A DNA stretch of 64,000 nt from Watersipora subatra (taxonomy: Eukaryota > Bryozoa > Gymnolaemata > Cheilostomatida > Watersiporidae): the NCBI RefSeq assembly GCF_963576615.1, contig NW_027045310.1, forward strand, positions 327,001-391,000, written 5' to 3'. Both the position numbers and the translations under genes were made by a program. Under the pieces are notes generated by a model. That model made no database searches. It worked only from the letters and a program-made list of their open reading frames with translations, and was not told the DNA's origin. Of this stretch, positions 22,475 to 32,477 are shown in pieces. Each line of letters starts with the position of its first letter. Position 1 is the stretch's first letter.

Positions 22475-22712
22475 GATGAGACTAGTTTGACAAAAGCTTT
22501 GGATGTCTCCTCTGTTGATGAAAGCAAGTATCTGTTGGAGCACCTTCTCTCACTCGCTCTCACTCAGGGCTTTGCTTGTACTCAGAAAGAATCTCAATTC
22601 AAGGAGTTGACTGCTCGCTACGATAAAATGCAGATGGATTCCAGGTTACGGGATCAGCTTTTAGACCAGGTTTTGCAGGATTCCGGGATAACTATACAGT
22701 CGCAACAAGAAT
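22475..22712 (+). CDS. KIF21: KIF21 cassette U2, exon g
   Basis: Open 238-base copy of exon g, protein-identical to U1 within the exon; the first difference (T to M) lies in the read-through beyond the donor. Splice sites intact. Confidence 0.65.
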
Positions 22713-22799
22713 GTAAGCCGGCCAAATATTCTAAACACTCTATGTTTACTACCATAGTGTTAAGGATTATCAAAGAGAATGTGAAATGTCTTGCAGATG

Positions 22800-23080
22800 G
22801 TTGTAGTTATAAGCTGTGTTACCTTCTCTTGTGTTAAGGTCTACCTGTAGTTATAAGCTGTGGTACCTTCTCTTGTGTTAAGATCTACCTGTAGTTATAA
22901 GCTGTGTTACCTTCTCTTGTGTTAAAATCTACCTGTAGTTATAAGCTGTGGTTCACCTTCTCTTGTGTTAAGATCTACCTGTAGTTATAAGCTGTGGTTC
23001 ACCTTCTCTTGTGTTAAGATCTACCTGTAGTTATAAGCTGTGGTACCTTCTCTTGTGTTAAGATCTTCTCTTGTGTTAAG
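22800..23080. repeat. 44-bp minisatellite, U2
   Basis: Six units of the CTACCTGTAGTTATAAGCTG family, one more than U1. Confidence 0.9.
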
Positions 23081-23246
23081 GTTAATGTGATTGTTTCTAT
23101 TTGCATCAGTTTACTGGACATTTAATCTTTTTCGAAATTTTTTTAAAGCACTAGTGCAATAAAATGATTATTAAAATACATGACTACGGACATTGCATTA
23201 ATTCATGTTTGTGAATGCAAGTAAAATTTTATAGGGTGAGCTCCAG

Positions 23247-23283
23247 CAAATCTATCTATGACAGCTACAAGTTCACATACACA
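23247..23283 (+). CDS. KIF21: KIF21 cassette U2, possible microexon x
   Basis: Identical to 11960-11996. This copy is the last x before exon i at 25639: x leaves two bases (CA) and exon i needs exactly one more, so an x-to-i splice is in frame. Same weak acceptor; still only inferred. Confidence 0.3.
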
Positions 23284-23338
23284 GTAAATAGTATTTATAG
23301 TAAATAGCTACTATCAGTTTTAGTAGCTTTTAGCTCTC

Positions 23339-23645
23339 TGTATGGCAGGCCTTAACTTACTCCGTATGACAGGCTTTAACTTACTCTGTATGACAGGCCT
23401 TAACTTACTCCGTATGAAAGGCCTTAACTTGCTCCGTATTACAAGCTTTAACTTACTCTGTATGACAGCCCTTAACTTACTCTGTATGACAGGCCTTAAC
23501 TCACTCTGTATGACAGCCCTTAACTTGCTCCGTATGACAGGCTTTAACTTACTCTGTATGACAGCCCTTAACTTACCCTGTATGACAGGCTTTAACTTAC
23601 TCTGTATGACAGGCCTTAACTTGCTCCGTATGACCGGCCTTGACC
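23339..23645. repeat. 24-bp minisatellite, U2
   Basis: About 13 units of the family at 1-372; the shortest complete array in the window. Confidence 0.95.
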
Positions 23646-23663
23646 TACTTTTTCTGCCTGCAG

Positions 23664-23760
23664 AGATCTAGAACGGTATAGCTGTGGCACTAGTGGTGAT
23701 AGTTCTGTGCAAACACTTCCTACTGAAATGGATAACAATTCCGTTTCTTCAATACCTCAG
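23664..23760 (+). CDS. KIF21: KIF21 cassette U2, putative exon h
   Basis: Third + strand copy of the 97-base exon h, QTLPT form. It ends in phase 0, whereas the next recognised exon (i, 25639) must be entered in phase 2; h could instead join the phase-0 exon j. Confidence 0.5.
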
Positions 23761-24888
23761 GTAATACTGACCTTTATTGATTTATTGAACAGGCATTTAT
23801 TATTAATTTCAATAACTCTGCACGCATTGTTCAATCATTGTTAAGTGTCAGTAAGATGCGAATGGATATTTGAATAAATTACAAAGACAATTTGAATCAA
23901 TGTCGTTGTTTATTTGGCAAAACACAGTTTTGTTAACCTAATAATTATATTACATGTTTTATATAGAATGCTTTTAAGTTGTTGTTTTGTTAAGGCAGAA
24001 AAAAACTAGCTGGATTCTGTAAAGTCTGACCTTTTTAAACCAATCAATTTATTCTCTCTCAAAACCAACAGTAAAATTTACACAACAAAATTTCCTTAAA
24101 AACGCTAATAATAACAACTAATGATAATAAAAAATCTAACAAGAATGTCATGGCCTTCGCCTGGTAAAGGCTAATTCGCACTCGTCCATTTATTTGTCAA
24201 TGTGACGTGTTATTTTGTGTGTCTAGCCACAACAGCCTCAACTCTTACACATTTTGACACATTTTTTAAATGTAAGTCAGTGGCTGTCATTTGTTGCTTT
24301 TCTTCTTAACGCCGCAAAAAACGTAGCGTTCATGTATCTTTTGTAATTAACTTGAAACTTTCAGAGCTACAAACTATTTGATACATTTTACATGATTAAC
24401 TTATGTTTTAGCTCTGTCACAACTGCTAGTTACATTTTTCTTCGTCAAATAGTATTTGAACATTGTGCTTTACCAACTTATGTAAACTTTGTTGAACGCA
24501 AATAATATTGAAAGTTAGCCTATCTATAAATTATTTATCTGTAATTTTTAAAAAAGAATTGAATTCTATGTTAGAGTATTAAATGAGGTGTCTCTAGACT
24601 ATTGTTCACTTGGGGGCAAAATCTGAGTTTTTCAGAAGTATTAAAGACCACCAACTAAGGTGAAATCTAAAGTTTGTTAACAGTAATGGTATACAACTTG
24701 TTAAGTGAGTTATTGCCATAATAAGTCTATGCCATAATAAGCTAAGGCGGGTAAGGTATATCATGTAACAATTAATTCGATAATGTTTTGCTAGACTAAC
24801 ACAAGGAAGAGCAGCTCGCTAGAAGCAGTAAGCGTAGTGTGCAAGTCTAGATTACTTTCATTGATCGCTTACTAGCATCATATTTTGA
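23761..24888. other. Intron after U2 exon h, with both transposon sites empty
   Basis: This copy preserves the uninterrupted sequence: site A is a single TTAA at 23990-23993 and site B a single TTAA at 24396-24399. It is the reference for the filled sites at 709-2086, 2489-3859 and 13039-14416. No coding signal. Confidence 0.85.
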
Positions 24889-25322
24889 CATACAATGTAT
24901 CTAACAGCTGCTATATCATATATAACAGCTACTATAACATATATAACAGCTGCTATAACATATATAACAACTGCTATAACATATATAACAACTGCTATAA
25001 CATATATAACAACTGCTATAACATATATAACAACTGCTATAACATATATGACAGCTGCTTTCAGTTAATTTCTTTTACCGCCTTGATCAGTTGATCACCC
25101 TTGGTTGATGCAACCGTTTAAAGGTCAAGGCCAAGATTACCCATATAGATACTATTCTACCCAGTATCTATACTAGGTAGAATAGCACCCATATAGATAC
25201 CGGTACAATTCTACCCATATACGTATAGATACCAGTACTATTCTACCCATATACGTATATACACTGGTAACTATTCTACCCATATACGTATATACACTGG
25301 TGCTATTCTACCCATATGAATA
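24889..25322. repeat. 21-bp and 30-bp minisatellites before the truncated exon a
   Basis: Same two arrays as before the other exon a copies, with about eight 21-bp units (to 25060) and about six 30-bp units (from 25138). Confidence 0.85.
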
Positions 25323-25407
25323 CTGGTCGAAAGCATTGCTAAAACCTTCATATGCTCATCAGGACTTGATATAATCAGCTGGTTTTTATCATTTCTAATT
25401 CTTGTAG

Positions 25408-25470
25408 AGTCTGACCATCTTCAAGAAGACCTGGCAGAGCTGTCAGGAGAGATTTCACTTAAACAAAGAA
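25408..25470 (+). pseudogene. KIF21: Truncated third exon a (end of + strand array)
   Basis: Only the first 63 bases of exon a remain (through the SLKQR codons); similarity to the cassette stops at 25470/25471, where single-copy sequence GTGTGTTAATAAAAGGGTGA begins. This is the downstream breakpoint of the tandem array, and it lies inside a coding exon. By chance a GT follows directly, so the stub could act as a 21-codon exon in phase 0 (SLTIFKKTWQSCQERFHLNK), but in the wrong KIF21 frame. Confidence 0.85.
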
Positions 25471-25638
25471 GTGTGTTAATAAAAGGGTGACAATTCTGTA
25501 ACTGGTATAGCCTTAAATTTTAGTATAAAAAAGTTCATGAAAGTGTCTCTCCAAATTTAAATATTCCATTTTGCACTATGAGCTATAATGATTCTCTTGC
25601 TCTGCAGGCTGAATTTTATTCTGCTATTTTAATTTCAG

Positions 25639-25840
25639 CAGAGATAAATCACAGTTGACCACTTCTGAAATAAAAGACGTGCGGTTGACACCCCCATCCT
25701 CGCCATCGCTGAGCAGGAGACGCCAGCCACTCCAGGACTCTGACAGTACTAATGTATTCATGAGGCTCACCAACACACAAACTGGCGGCACACAAAATAA
25801 AAAGGCGCAGAGCTTTGGCACCGTCAGCAGCTGTGACAAA
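25639..25840 (+). CDS. KIF21: KIF21 exon i (linker before WD40 domain)
   Basis: Acceptor TTTAATTTCAG, donor AAA/GTAATG, 202 bases, entered after two carried-over bases and left in phase 0. It codes RDKSQLTTSEIKDVRLTPPS, SPSLSRRRQPLQDSDSTNVF and MRLTNTQTGG. This matches the conserved KIF21 linker motif (human [20 protein letters not shown] followed by RLT). The acceptor is a tandem CAGCAG (25636-25641), so alternative NAGNAG use would add or drop one residue. Single copy in the window. Confidence 0.9.
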
Positions 25841-27288
25841 GTAATGAGGCCCAAGTTTTCAAGTTTAACCCGTTGAACTACTTACGTAATTGTCTTCATG
25901 TGTTGACTAACAAATTATGAGCTGGATTTGCATGTATGTGAGTCTATACAGCCTAATACTAACTTACTGTGATACCTCCAACATCATTAAAATCATTCAA
26001 AAACAAATATTAACTGAGCATGGAAAAAACATTTCATAATCACGATGATGAACAGTCGCGTGTTTCTAGAGCATTGCTTACTGAGTACTGCTGCAAAAAG
26101 TCTCAGACTGAACAAACAGTTGCCCTAATGCCATTCCCCTAAAGATATACTATTCGGCTCACGTTGGACTAAATAGGAATATTGCATCTCTTAGAAATTA
26201 GAAACTCAGGCTAGAATTAGTGTTGTTAGTCTCAAATAGCAAGAATTAACAAAGAGTGCGCACCAAATCGCAGAGTGGTTTGTTATAACAGATGCGTTTC
26301 ACTGCCTTGAAGGGGCCAACTCAATTTTGGCGTTATCAGCTCTTAGATAAAAGCCCAATGCGTAAACCTTTTGAATGGCCCTACAATACGTTTTCTGTAG
26401 TCTATGATTTTTACCATGCGACAATGTATTGTAAACAACCTCGCTACATCATGTGTCTGATACACTTGTCTACACACAATCTATACACAATCTAGGCAAC
26501 TAGTTGGGCAATTGACCTTATGACCTTGTGTATCTTGACTAGAGAGGTGATACTAGCCATGGCATCCTAGGAGTAACTTGTAACTAAGCAAGTGCTTACA
26601 AATGTTTGCTTTTCAAACAACACGAGTGATGAGCCAGATGAGCAAACAATAGGCATTCGTAGTCCATAGTAGTCCCATTGTATAACGACTTGGAGAGGTT
26701 TATTTATGACGATAATATTGAGTGATGCTGCTCCAAAGTACTCCTATTGTAGCGCGTTGCTTCATGAGCCTCTATTTTGATTGCTATGAGTTGGCAAATC
26801 GCTACTCTTCCAACTAGCCCCACTTTTTGCCTTTGGTGTTCTAGTAGCACACCAAACCACGGACTGCAGCACCTCTTCTTTACAAGAAAATAATAATTTT
26901 AGGAATCGTTATGATTTTAATGTTAGTTTTTCTAGGCTAAGCGATGCACTCTTTGATATATTAAAATGGCTAGAGAGCATTAAATTAGCATTAGACTAAC
27001 TACACGATATGCAAGTAAAATAATTATATGTTGAAAGCATAATTTTTATTCCCCATAAGCCTTTAAAACGATTGACGTAAAAAATTTCACTAATAGAACA
27101 TTGGGGTGAAGATATTTTCGAGTCATCTTTATACCTGCAGTAGATAATTTATAGGCGGTATGATTGGTTTCTGTCTAAGAGCTATGTATGTGTAACCTTA
27201 TCAAATTGTAATAGCGATGTTGTTACTAGAAGCTCAGCAACATTGTTACTTAAATTTACATGTTTTCATTTGGGTGGGTCTCTTGCAG
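25841..27288. other. Intron i-j
   Basis: About 1.45 kb of AT-rich intron. I see no repeat array, transposon end or coding similarity. Confidence 0.7.
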
Positions 27289-27397
27289 GTGACAAGCTGC
27301 AACCAGAGTCTCATATGTGTAAAGAAGGCAGTTGGTCACACAAAGACTGTACTATCTATATGTGCCGCCGACAATCTTTTGGTTTCTGGCAGTAAAG
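27289..27397 (+). CDS. KIF21: KIF21 exon j (WD40 blade 1)
   Basis: Acceptor CTCTTGCAG, donor AAAG/GTAAGT, 109 bases, phase 0 in and one base (G) out. It codes VTSCNQSLICVKKAVGHTKT and VLSICAADNLLVSGSK. The GHTK...SGSKD pattern is the first WD40 repeat of KIF21 (human [20 protein letters not shown]). Confidence 0.93.
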
Positions 27398-27480
27398 GTA
27401 AGTGTCAAGTTGACTCTAATCTAACGCACTAACATATTCTAATACCTCATAATTGACCTGTGTTTCCTTTTGTCTCGCAG

Positions 27481-27661
27481 ACTTGACGTGCAAAGTGTGG
27501 AACATGTCAATTGGTTCAGAAGTTTTGTGTCTTGGTGGCCACCCTAACTATGTCTCCAAAGTTCGATATTGCGAGGTCAACCGGCTTGTCTACACTGTCT
27601 CCAATTCATTTGTCAAAATGTGGGACATCCGAGCTGGAGCTAAATGTATAACAGTGCTCAG
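27481..27661 (+). CDS. KIF21: KIF21 exon k (WD40 blades 1-2)
   Basis: Acceptor TGTCTCGCAG, donor CTCAG/GTAAGC, 181 bases. It codes DLTCKVWNMSIGSEVLCLGG, HPNYVSKVRYCEVNRLVYTV and SNSFVKMWDIRAGAKCITVL. It closely follows human KIF21A ([57 protein letters not shown]). The intron from exon j is only 83 bases. Leaves two bases (AG) for exon l. Confidence 0.96.
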
Positions 27662-27769
27662 GTAAGCCTAGCTCGACTCATACTTACTTGCTTTCAGATG
27701 CAATTACATTTATATGGCTACTTGTTACCTTCTCTACCACACATACAGTCAAACTGTCCAACATAAGAT

Positions 27770-28568
27770 ATTACAGTTAGTTCCTATCATAACGGTTAGT
27801 TCCTATCATAACAGTTAGTTCCTATCGTAATGGGTAGTTCCTATAATAACTGTTAGTTCCTATCGTAACGGTTAGTTCCTATCGTAAAGGTTAGTTCCTA
27901 TCATAACGGTTAGTTCCAATCGTAACGGTTAGTTGCTATCGTAACGGTTAGTTCCTATTGTAACGGTTAGTTCCCATCGTAACGGTTAGTTCCTATCGTA
28001 ACGGTTAGTTCCTATTCTTTCGGTTAGTTCCTATCAAAACGGTTAGTTCCTATCATAACCGTTAGTTCCTATCATAACGGTTAGTTCCTATCGTAACGGT
28101 TAGTTCCTATCCTTGCGGTTAGTTCTTATGATAACGGTTAGTTCCTATCCTTACGGTTAGTTCCTGTCAAAACGGTTAATTCCTATCCTTACGGTTAGTT
28201 CCTATCCTTACGGTTAGTGCCTATCATAACGGTTAGTTCCTATCGTTACGGTTAGTTCTTATCATAACGGTTAGTTCCTATCGTAATGGTTAGTTTCTAT
28301 CATAACGGTTAGTTCTTATCATAATGGGTAGTTCCTATAATAACTGTTAGTTCCAATCGTAACGGTTAGTTCCTATCGTAACGGTTAGTTCCTATCGTAA
28401 CGGTTAGTTCCCATCGTAACGGTTAGTTCCTATCGTAACGGTTAGTTCCTATCGTAACGGTTAGTTCCTATTCTTACGGTTAGTTCCTATCAAAACGGTT
28501 AGTTTCTATCATAACGGTTAGTTCCTATCATAACCGTTAGTTCCTATCATAACGGTTAGTTCCTATTA
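27770..28568. repeat. 20-bp minisatellite in intron k-l
   Basis: About 40 imperfect units of GGTTAGTTCCTATCGTAAC. Variation is concentrated in the last bases of each unit (CGTAA, CATAA, CCTTA, AAAA). A multi-unit block is repeated: a run with ATGGGTAGTTCCTATAATAA at 27831 recurs at 28324. It superficially resembles telomeric sequence but is not a telomere repeat. Confidence 0.95.
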
Positions 28569-28628
28569 TAGTGAATACTGTGCCAACAGAGATGGACACA
28601 ATGTGAGGTTTTATATCTTATGTTGCAG

Positions 28629-28793
28629 TTCCTCTGGTCTGGTGCATGACAGTATCCCTGTGGAGCCAGCGTCGAGCAGTCAGGCCATTCTCCAACAGGG
28701 AGAGCAGCAGATATTTGATATCCAAGTCAGCAGAGATGGTCATAAACTATACACAACTACTGGAACCACCGTTCAGCTCTGGGACCTCAATAC
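28629..28793 (+). CDS. KIF21: KIF21 exon l (WD40 blade 3)
   Basis: Acceptor TATGTTGCAG, donor AC/GTAAGT, 165 bases. The split codon AG+T gives Ser, then SSGLVHDSIPVEPASSSQAI, LQQGEQQIFDIQVSRDGHKL and YTTTGTTVQLWDLNT. The human equivalents are [20 protein letters not shown] and NAVRMWDL. Leaves two bases for exon m. Confidence 0.94.
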
Positions 28794-29150
28794 GTAAGTT
28801 GATGCGTTTTTTTCAGTTACGATCCCTAGAATAAAAATCTACATTTGTTAGTTTGTATGTTGTCCATAAATGTAATGTTGTTGCTAAGAATCCCTCTGAT
28901 AATGATGGATTTAGTTTGGATGCCGGCTTGTCTTCAATTTCCTTGTAAATATTTGTGTATATTATAGTTTGAGAATTTTCCAGTTAAAAAAAATTGAAGA
29001 TTACGAAAATTAGAGAATTTTGAGGCACACACTCTCATTGACAGCTATTTCTGTTAAAAGCACTTTAAAAATATTAGTATTAGTAACTGTAGTTACCAAG
29101 GTTAACATAATATTTTCTCATTAATTTTTAGTGTTGTTCATCACATAAAA

Positions 29151-29326
29151 TTTGAGATGGAGTGAATGATCAATTTCAGTATATCAGTTTTTCCTGGTAA
29201 TTACTCAATCCAATCGTGATCCCACTTGATGGCCTGGAGATCAGAGTCGTTATAAAATACGTCAGACCTAGTCATTGCTGCATTGTTGGGCCTATCTGGT
29301 TCAGTCTCACCAGATCAATCTGTCAG
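29151..29326. repeat. Dispersed 175-bp repeat, copy 1 (SINE-like)
   Basis: Matches 31097-31270 at roughly 85-90 percent by eye over the whole length, from TTTGAGATGGAG to CAGATCAA-CTGTCA. It contains GATGGCCTGGAGATCAGAG and CTGGTTCAGTCTCACCAGA, which are only loosely like tRNA A and B boxes. Both copies sit in introns of the WD40 region in the same orientation. SINE origin is a guess. Confidence 0.6.
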
Positions 29327-29544
29327 TACGAAAATATAAAAGTTTGATGATTTTCACCAAGGGGTGTTTGTATTAAATAATCATGATGGGCTTCTACACC
29401 CCTCTATACGACATTTTTATGTTACGATGCCAACACCGGAACAAATTTATTTCGCATGGCAAGGGTCTAATGCAAATGTAACAAGCAAAATTATAGATAG
29501 GTAAAATAATAAAAAATATGAAAAGGTTTTTATACCACATCCAA

Positions 29545-30228
29545 GGTGGGATACTTCTCGATATATCTACTAGCTAGTATATTGTACTTACTGTCATTAG
29601 AGGTGGGATACTTCTCGATATATCTACTAGCTAGTATATTGTACTTACTGTCATTAGAGGTGGGATACTTCTCGATATATCTACTAGCTAGTATATTGTA
29701 CTTACTGTCATTAGAGGTGGGATACTTCTCGATATATCTACTAGCTAGTATATTGTACTTACTGTCATTAGAGGTGGGATACTTCTTGATATATCTACTA
29801 GCTAGTATATTGTACTTACTGTCATTAGAGGTGGGATACTTCTCGATATATCTACTAGCTAGTATATTGTACTTACTGTCATTAGAGGTGGGATACTTCT
29901 CGATATATCTACTAGCTAGTATATTGTACTTACTGTCATTAGAGGTAGGATACTTCTCGATATATCTACTAGCTAGTATATTGTACTTACTGCCATTAGA
30001 GGTAGGATACTTCTCGATATATTTACTAGCTAGTATATTGTACTTACTGTCATTAGAGGTAGGATATTTTTCCATATATCTACTAGCTAGTATATAGTAC
30101 TTACTGCCATTAGAAGTAGTGTACTTCTCCATATATCTACAAGCTAGTATATTGTACTTTCTGCCATTAGAGGTAGGATACTTATCCATATATCTACTAG
30201 CTAGTATATAGTACTTACTATTATTAGA
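29545..30228. repeat. 57-bp minisatellite in intron l-m
   Basis: About 12 units with blocks GGTGGGATACTTCTCGATAT and CTACTAGCTAGTATATTG. The first seven units are almost identical; later ones diverge. Because 57 is divisible by three, both strands carry long artefactual frames (183 and 271 codons). A related array lies in intron n-o (31738-32012). Confidence 0.95.
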
Positions 30229-30235
30229 GGTTGGT

Positions 30236-30405
30236 GTATGAATCTTAGAAAATCCACCACAGTTGTAACTCTCTTCTATAGGTGATTTATGTACACAACT
30301 ATAACCTTCCATAGGTGGTTTATGTACACATCTATAACCATTCATCTATAGGTGGTTTATGTACACAGCTATAACCTTTCTTCTATCAGTGGTTTATGCG
30401 CACAA
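30236..30405. repeat. About 36-bp minisatellite (GGTGGTTTATGTACACA type)
   Basis: Four to five units containing ATAGGTGGTTTATGTACACA and CTATAACCTT, directly after the 57-bp array. Confidence 0.8.
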
Positions 30406-30664
30406 CCGTAATCTTCTTTCTTTGTATAAGTCCAAGGGTCACTCCTAATGTGTATTTGATCTACCCATGTGGCATTTTGTAACTGACAGTTATTTTTCAT
30501 TGGTTGTCCGCTTGCATGCACAACATCATTTAACCATATATATATTGTTAACAGCACTTACAACTAAATCTAGCAATTTAGCTTCTGCACCTTTTTGATG
30601 ACTAATTGCTATATTCATTTAAACTGTCAAGGCTGGTGATCTGTAAAATATTGTACGCTTACAG

Positions 30665-30965
30665 GCTATCGGCAGTCGGAAAGGTTGCTAGCGGCCACCA
30701 AGCACCGATTATTTGCCTTAGTTTATACAACGACTCAAGAGGGAAAGAACAACTCTTAACTGGCTCCAAGGATCATCTAATTAAGGGATTTGATATTTCC
30801 AATGAACAAACTTCAAATTATCCAATTCAGGCCAAATTTACTATGGACCCTCCTCACTATGATGGTGTTCAATGTCTCGCGCATCGTCAGGACATCCTTT
30901 TTAGTGGTTCTCGGGATATGCGTATCAAAAAATGGAACCTCAGTGAACCCTCTTCTCAACCACAG
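30665..30965 (+). CDS. KIF21: KIF21 exon m (WD40 blades 4-5)
   Basis: Acceptor TACGCTTACAG, donor CAG/GTAAAA, 301 bases, phase 2 in, phase 0 out. It codes LSAVGKVASGHQAPIICLSL, then a blade ending LLTGSKDHLIKGFDI, and PPHYDGVQCLAHRQDILFSG followed by SRDMRIKKWNL. The PPHYDG and LFSGSRD..IKKW motifs are diagnostic of KIF21 (human [20 protein letters not shown]). Confidence 0.96.
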
Positions 30966-31096
30966 GTAAAATTGGTGTTTTTACAATACTAGGTGTTGCT
31001 CTATTTAATAGCAAAATAAAGGTGATAGTTATTTCCGGTAATGGTCACCAATCAAGATCACTACTTTGTAATAAATATTTTTTATTAGAAGTAATA

Positions 31097-31270
31097 TTTG
31101 AGATGGAGCGAATGATTGATATCAGTATATCGGTTTTCCTGGTAATCACTCAATCCAATTGTGATCCTACTTGATGGCCTAGAGATCAGAGTCAATATAA
31201 AATATGTCAGACCTAGTCATTGCTGCATTGTTGAGCCCATCTGGTTCAGTCTCACCAGATCAACCTGTCA
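31097..31270. repeat. Dispersed 175-bp repeat, copy 2
   Basis: Second copy of 29151-29326 in the next intron (m-n), same orientation. Confidence 0.6.
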
Positions 31271-31530
31271 TACGCAAGACATTATGCTGTGTCTCTCACC
31301 AATATTTGCAAATGTCTTGTAGGTTTGTTACAATACAGAGACTCGTTTATGATTAAAAGTTTCATATTGCAGGATTGCATTGTTGACTCATTCAAAAGGG
31401 ACAAGTTGATTTGCCAGTGTTTAATCTTTACCATCTTTAATGCAGTTCACGCCGCTCCTTTCCGCTTAAGTTGAATGTCAATTTCAAACAAACTCCTGGT
31501 TCCTCATTCCTCAACTTGCATTGTTTTCAG

Positions 31531-31730
31531 TCAGTTAATGGCGCCCATAAGGACTGGATCACCGACATGTGCATGCTACCAGATAATGACATATTGCTAA
31601 GCTGCTGTTGCTCTGGCACTGTGAAGATTCGGTCAAACGAGACTTGCCAGCAGCTAAATGAAGTGCGTGCTCATTCATTAGCCGTCAACTCTATGGCTAC
31701 CAACCGCAGCAATCTCTTTACTGCCTCTAG
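31531..31730 (+). CDS. KIF21: KIF21 exon n (WD40 blades 6-7)
   Basis: Acceptor TTGTTTTCAG, donor AG/GTAAAG, 200 bases, phase 0 in and two bases (AG) out. It codes SVNGAHKDWITDMCMLPDND, ILLSCCCSGTVKIRS and an AHSLAVNSM blade ending NLFTAS. The AHKDW motif is typical of KIF21. Oddity: the Trp expected at the end of blade 6 (human LKVWN) is Ser here (VKIRSN). Confidence 0.93.
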
Positions 31731-31737
31731 GTAAAGT

Positions 31738-32012
31738 AGTATATAGTACTTACTGTCACTAGAGGTAGGTAATTGTTCAATATATCTACTAGCTAGTATA
31801 TCGTACTTACTGCCATTAGAGGCGGGATACTTTTCAGTATATCTACTAGCTAGTAAATAGTACTTACCGTCACCAAAGGTAGGTAATTGTTCACTATATC
31901 TACTAGCTAGTATATAGTACTTACTGTCACCAGAGGTAGGTAACTGTTCACTATATCTACTAACTAGTATATAGTACTTACTGTCACCAGAGGTAGGTAA
32001 TTGTTCAATATA
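31738..32012. repeat. 57-bp minisatellite in intron n-o
   Basis: About five units related to the 29545-30228 array (CTACTAGCTAGTATATAGTA block), separated from it by two coding exons. The array starts a few bases after the exon n donor. Confidence 0.88.
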
Positions 32013-32248
32013 CAAATTATGTAAGCTTATTGTAAATTTAATGTTACGTCTGTCACCCATGTGTTCTAATGAGACACTTGGCCAATTAGCCAAATAGTAT
32101 AGATTTACTGGCTTTTCCTTAATTCCAATTAATTCACTGATTACTGTATGTATTCGAGTATAATCACAAAATTTTTTACCCATTTTTAATGATAAATCAT
32201 GAGTAAGCACAAGTAGTCGCATAGCGTCTTGTTGCCTGATTTACTGAG

Positions 32249-32441
32249 AACCGTTCGCTTAAGCAATACTAATGATTTTTGTACTGACTGTGTGACTACT
32301 TACCTAGTCGATCGGTGTGGCAATACAGATGCCTCAAAAGTGACGTTTTACAAATTGTATAGCGGTCAAATGATTGCGATGCTACTTTGTCAATTGGGAG
32401 CAAAACCGATTGATATTTTTAACGCGACTAGAACCCCTTAA
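32249..32441 (+). CDS. KIF21: KIF21 terminal coding exon o (last WD40 strand and C-terminal tail)
   Basis: The frame continues from exon n's AG. Two acceptors keep phase. The one at 32249 (TTGCCTGATTTACTGAG, good pyrimidine tract) gives TASRTVRLSNTND, close to human TAADDRTVRIWKARN; the one at 32225 adds eight residues (SVLLPDLL). I prefer 32249. The tail continues DFCTDCVTTYLVDRCGNTDA to FNATRTP and stops with TAA at 32439-32441. The Trp of the final WD motif is Ser (VRLSN). The tail after the propeller has no recognisable domain. Confidence 0.78.
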
Positions 32442-32477
32442 GCATCCAACGTTGTTGATACGTCAAACAAAATCTTA

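Noticed and set aside
27770..28568. Interstitial telomere sequence (GGTTAG motif)
   Set aside because: The unit is 20 bases with a non-telomeric TTCCTATCGTAAC part; GGTTAG appears once per unit only.
29530..30345. 271-codon - strand and 183-codon + strand frames
   Set aside because: Both strands are open because the 57-bp unit is divisible by three; located in an intron between two WD40 exons.
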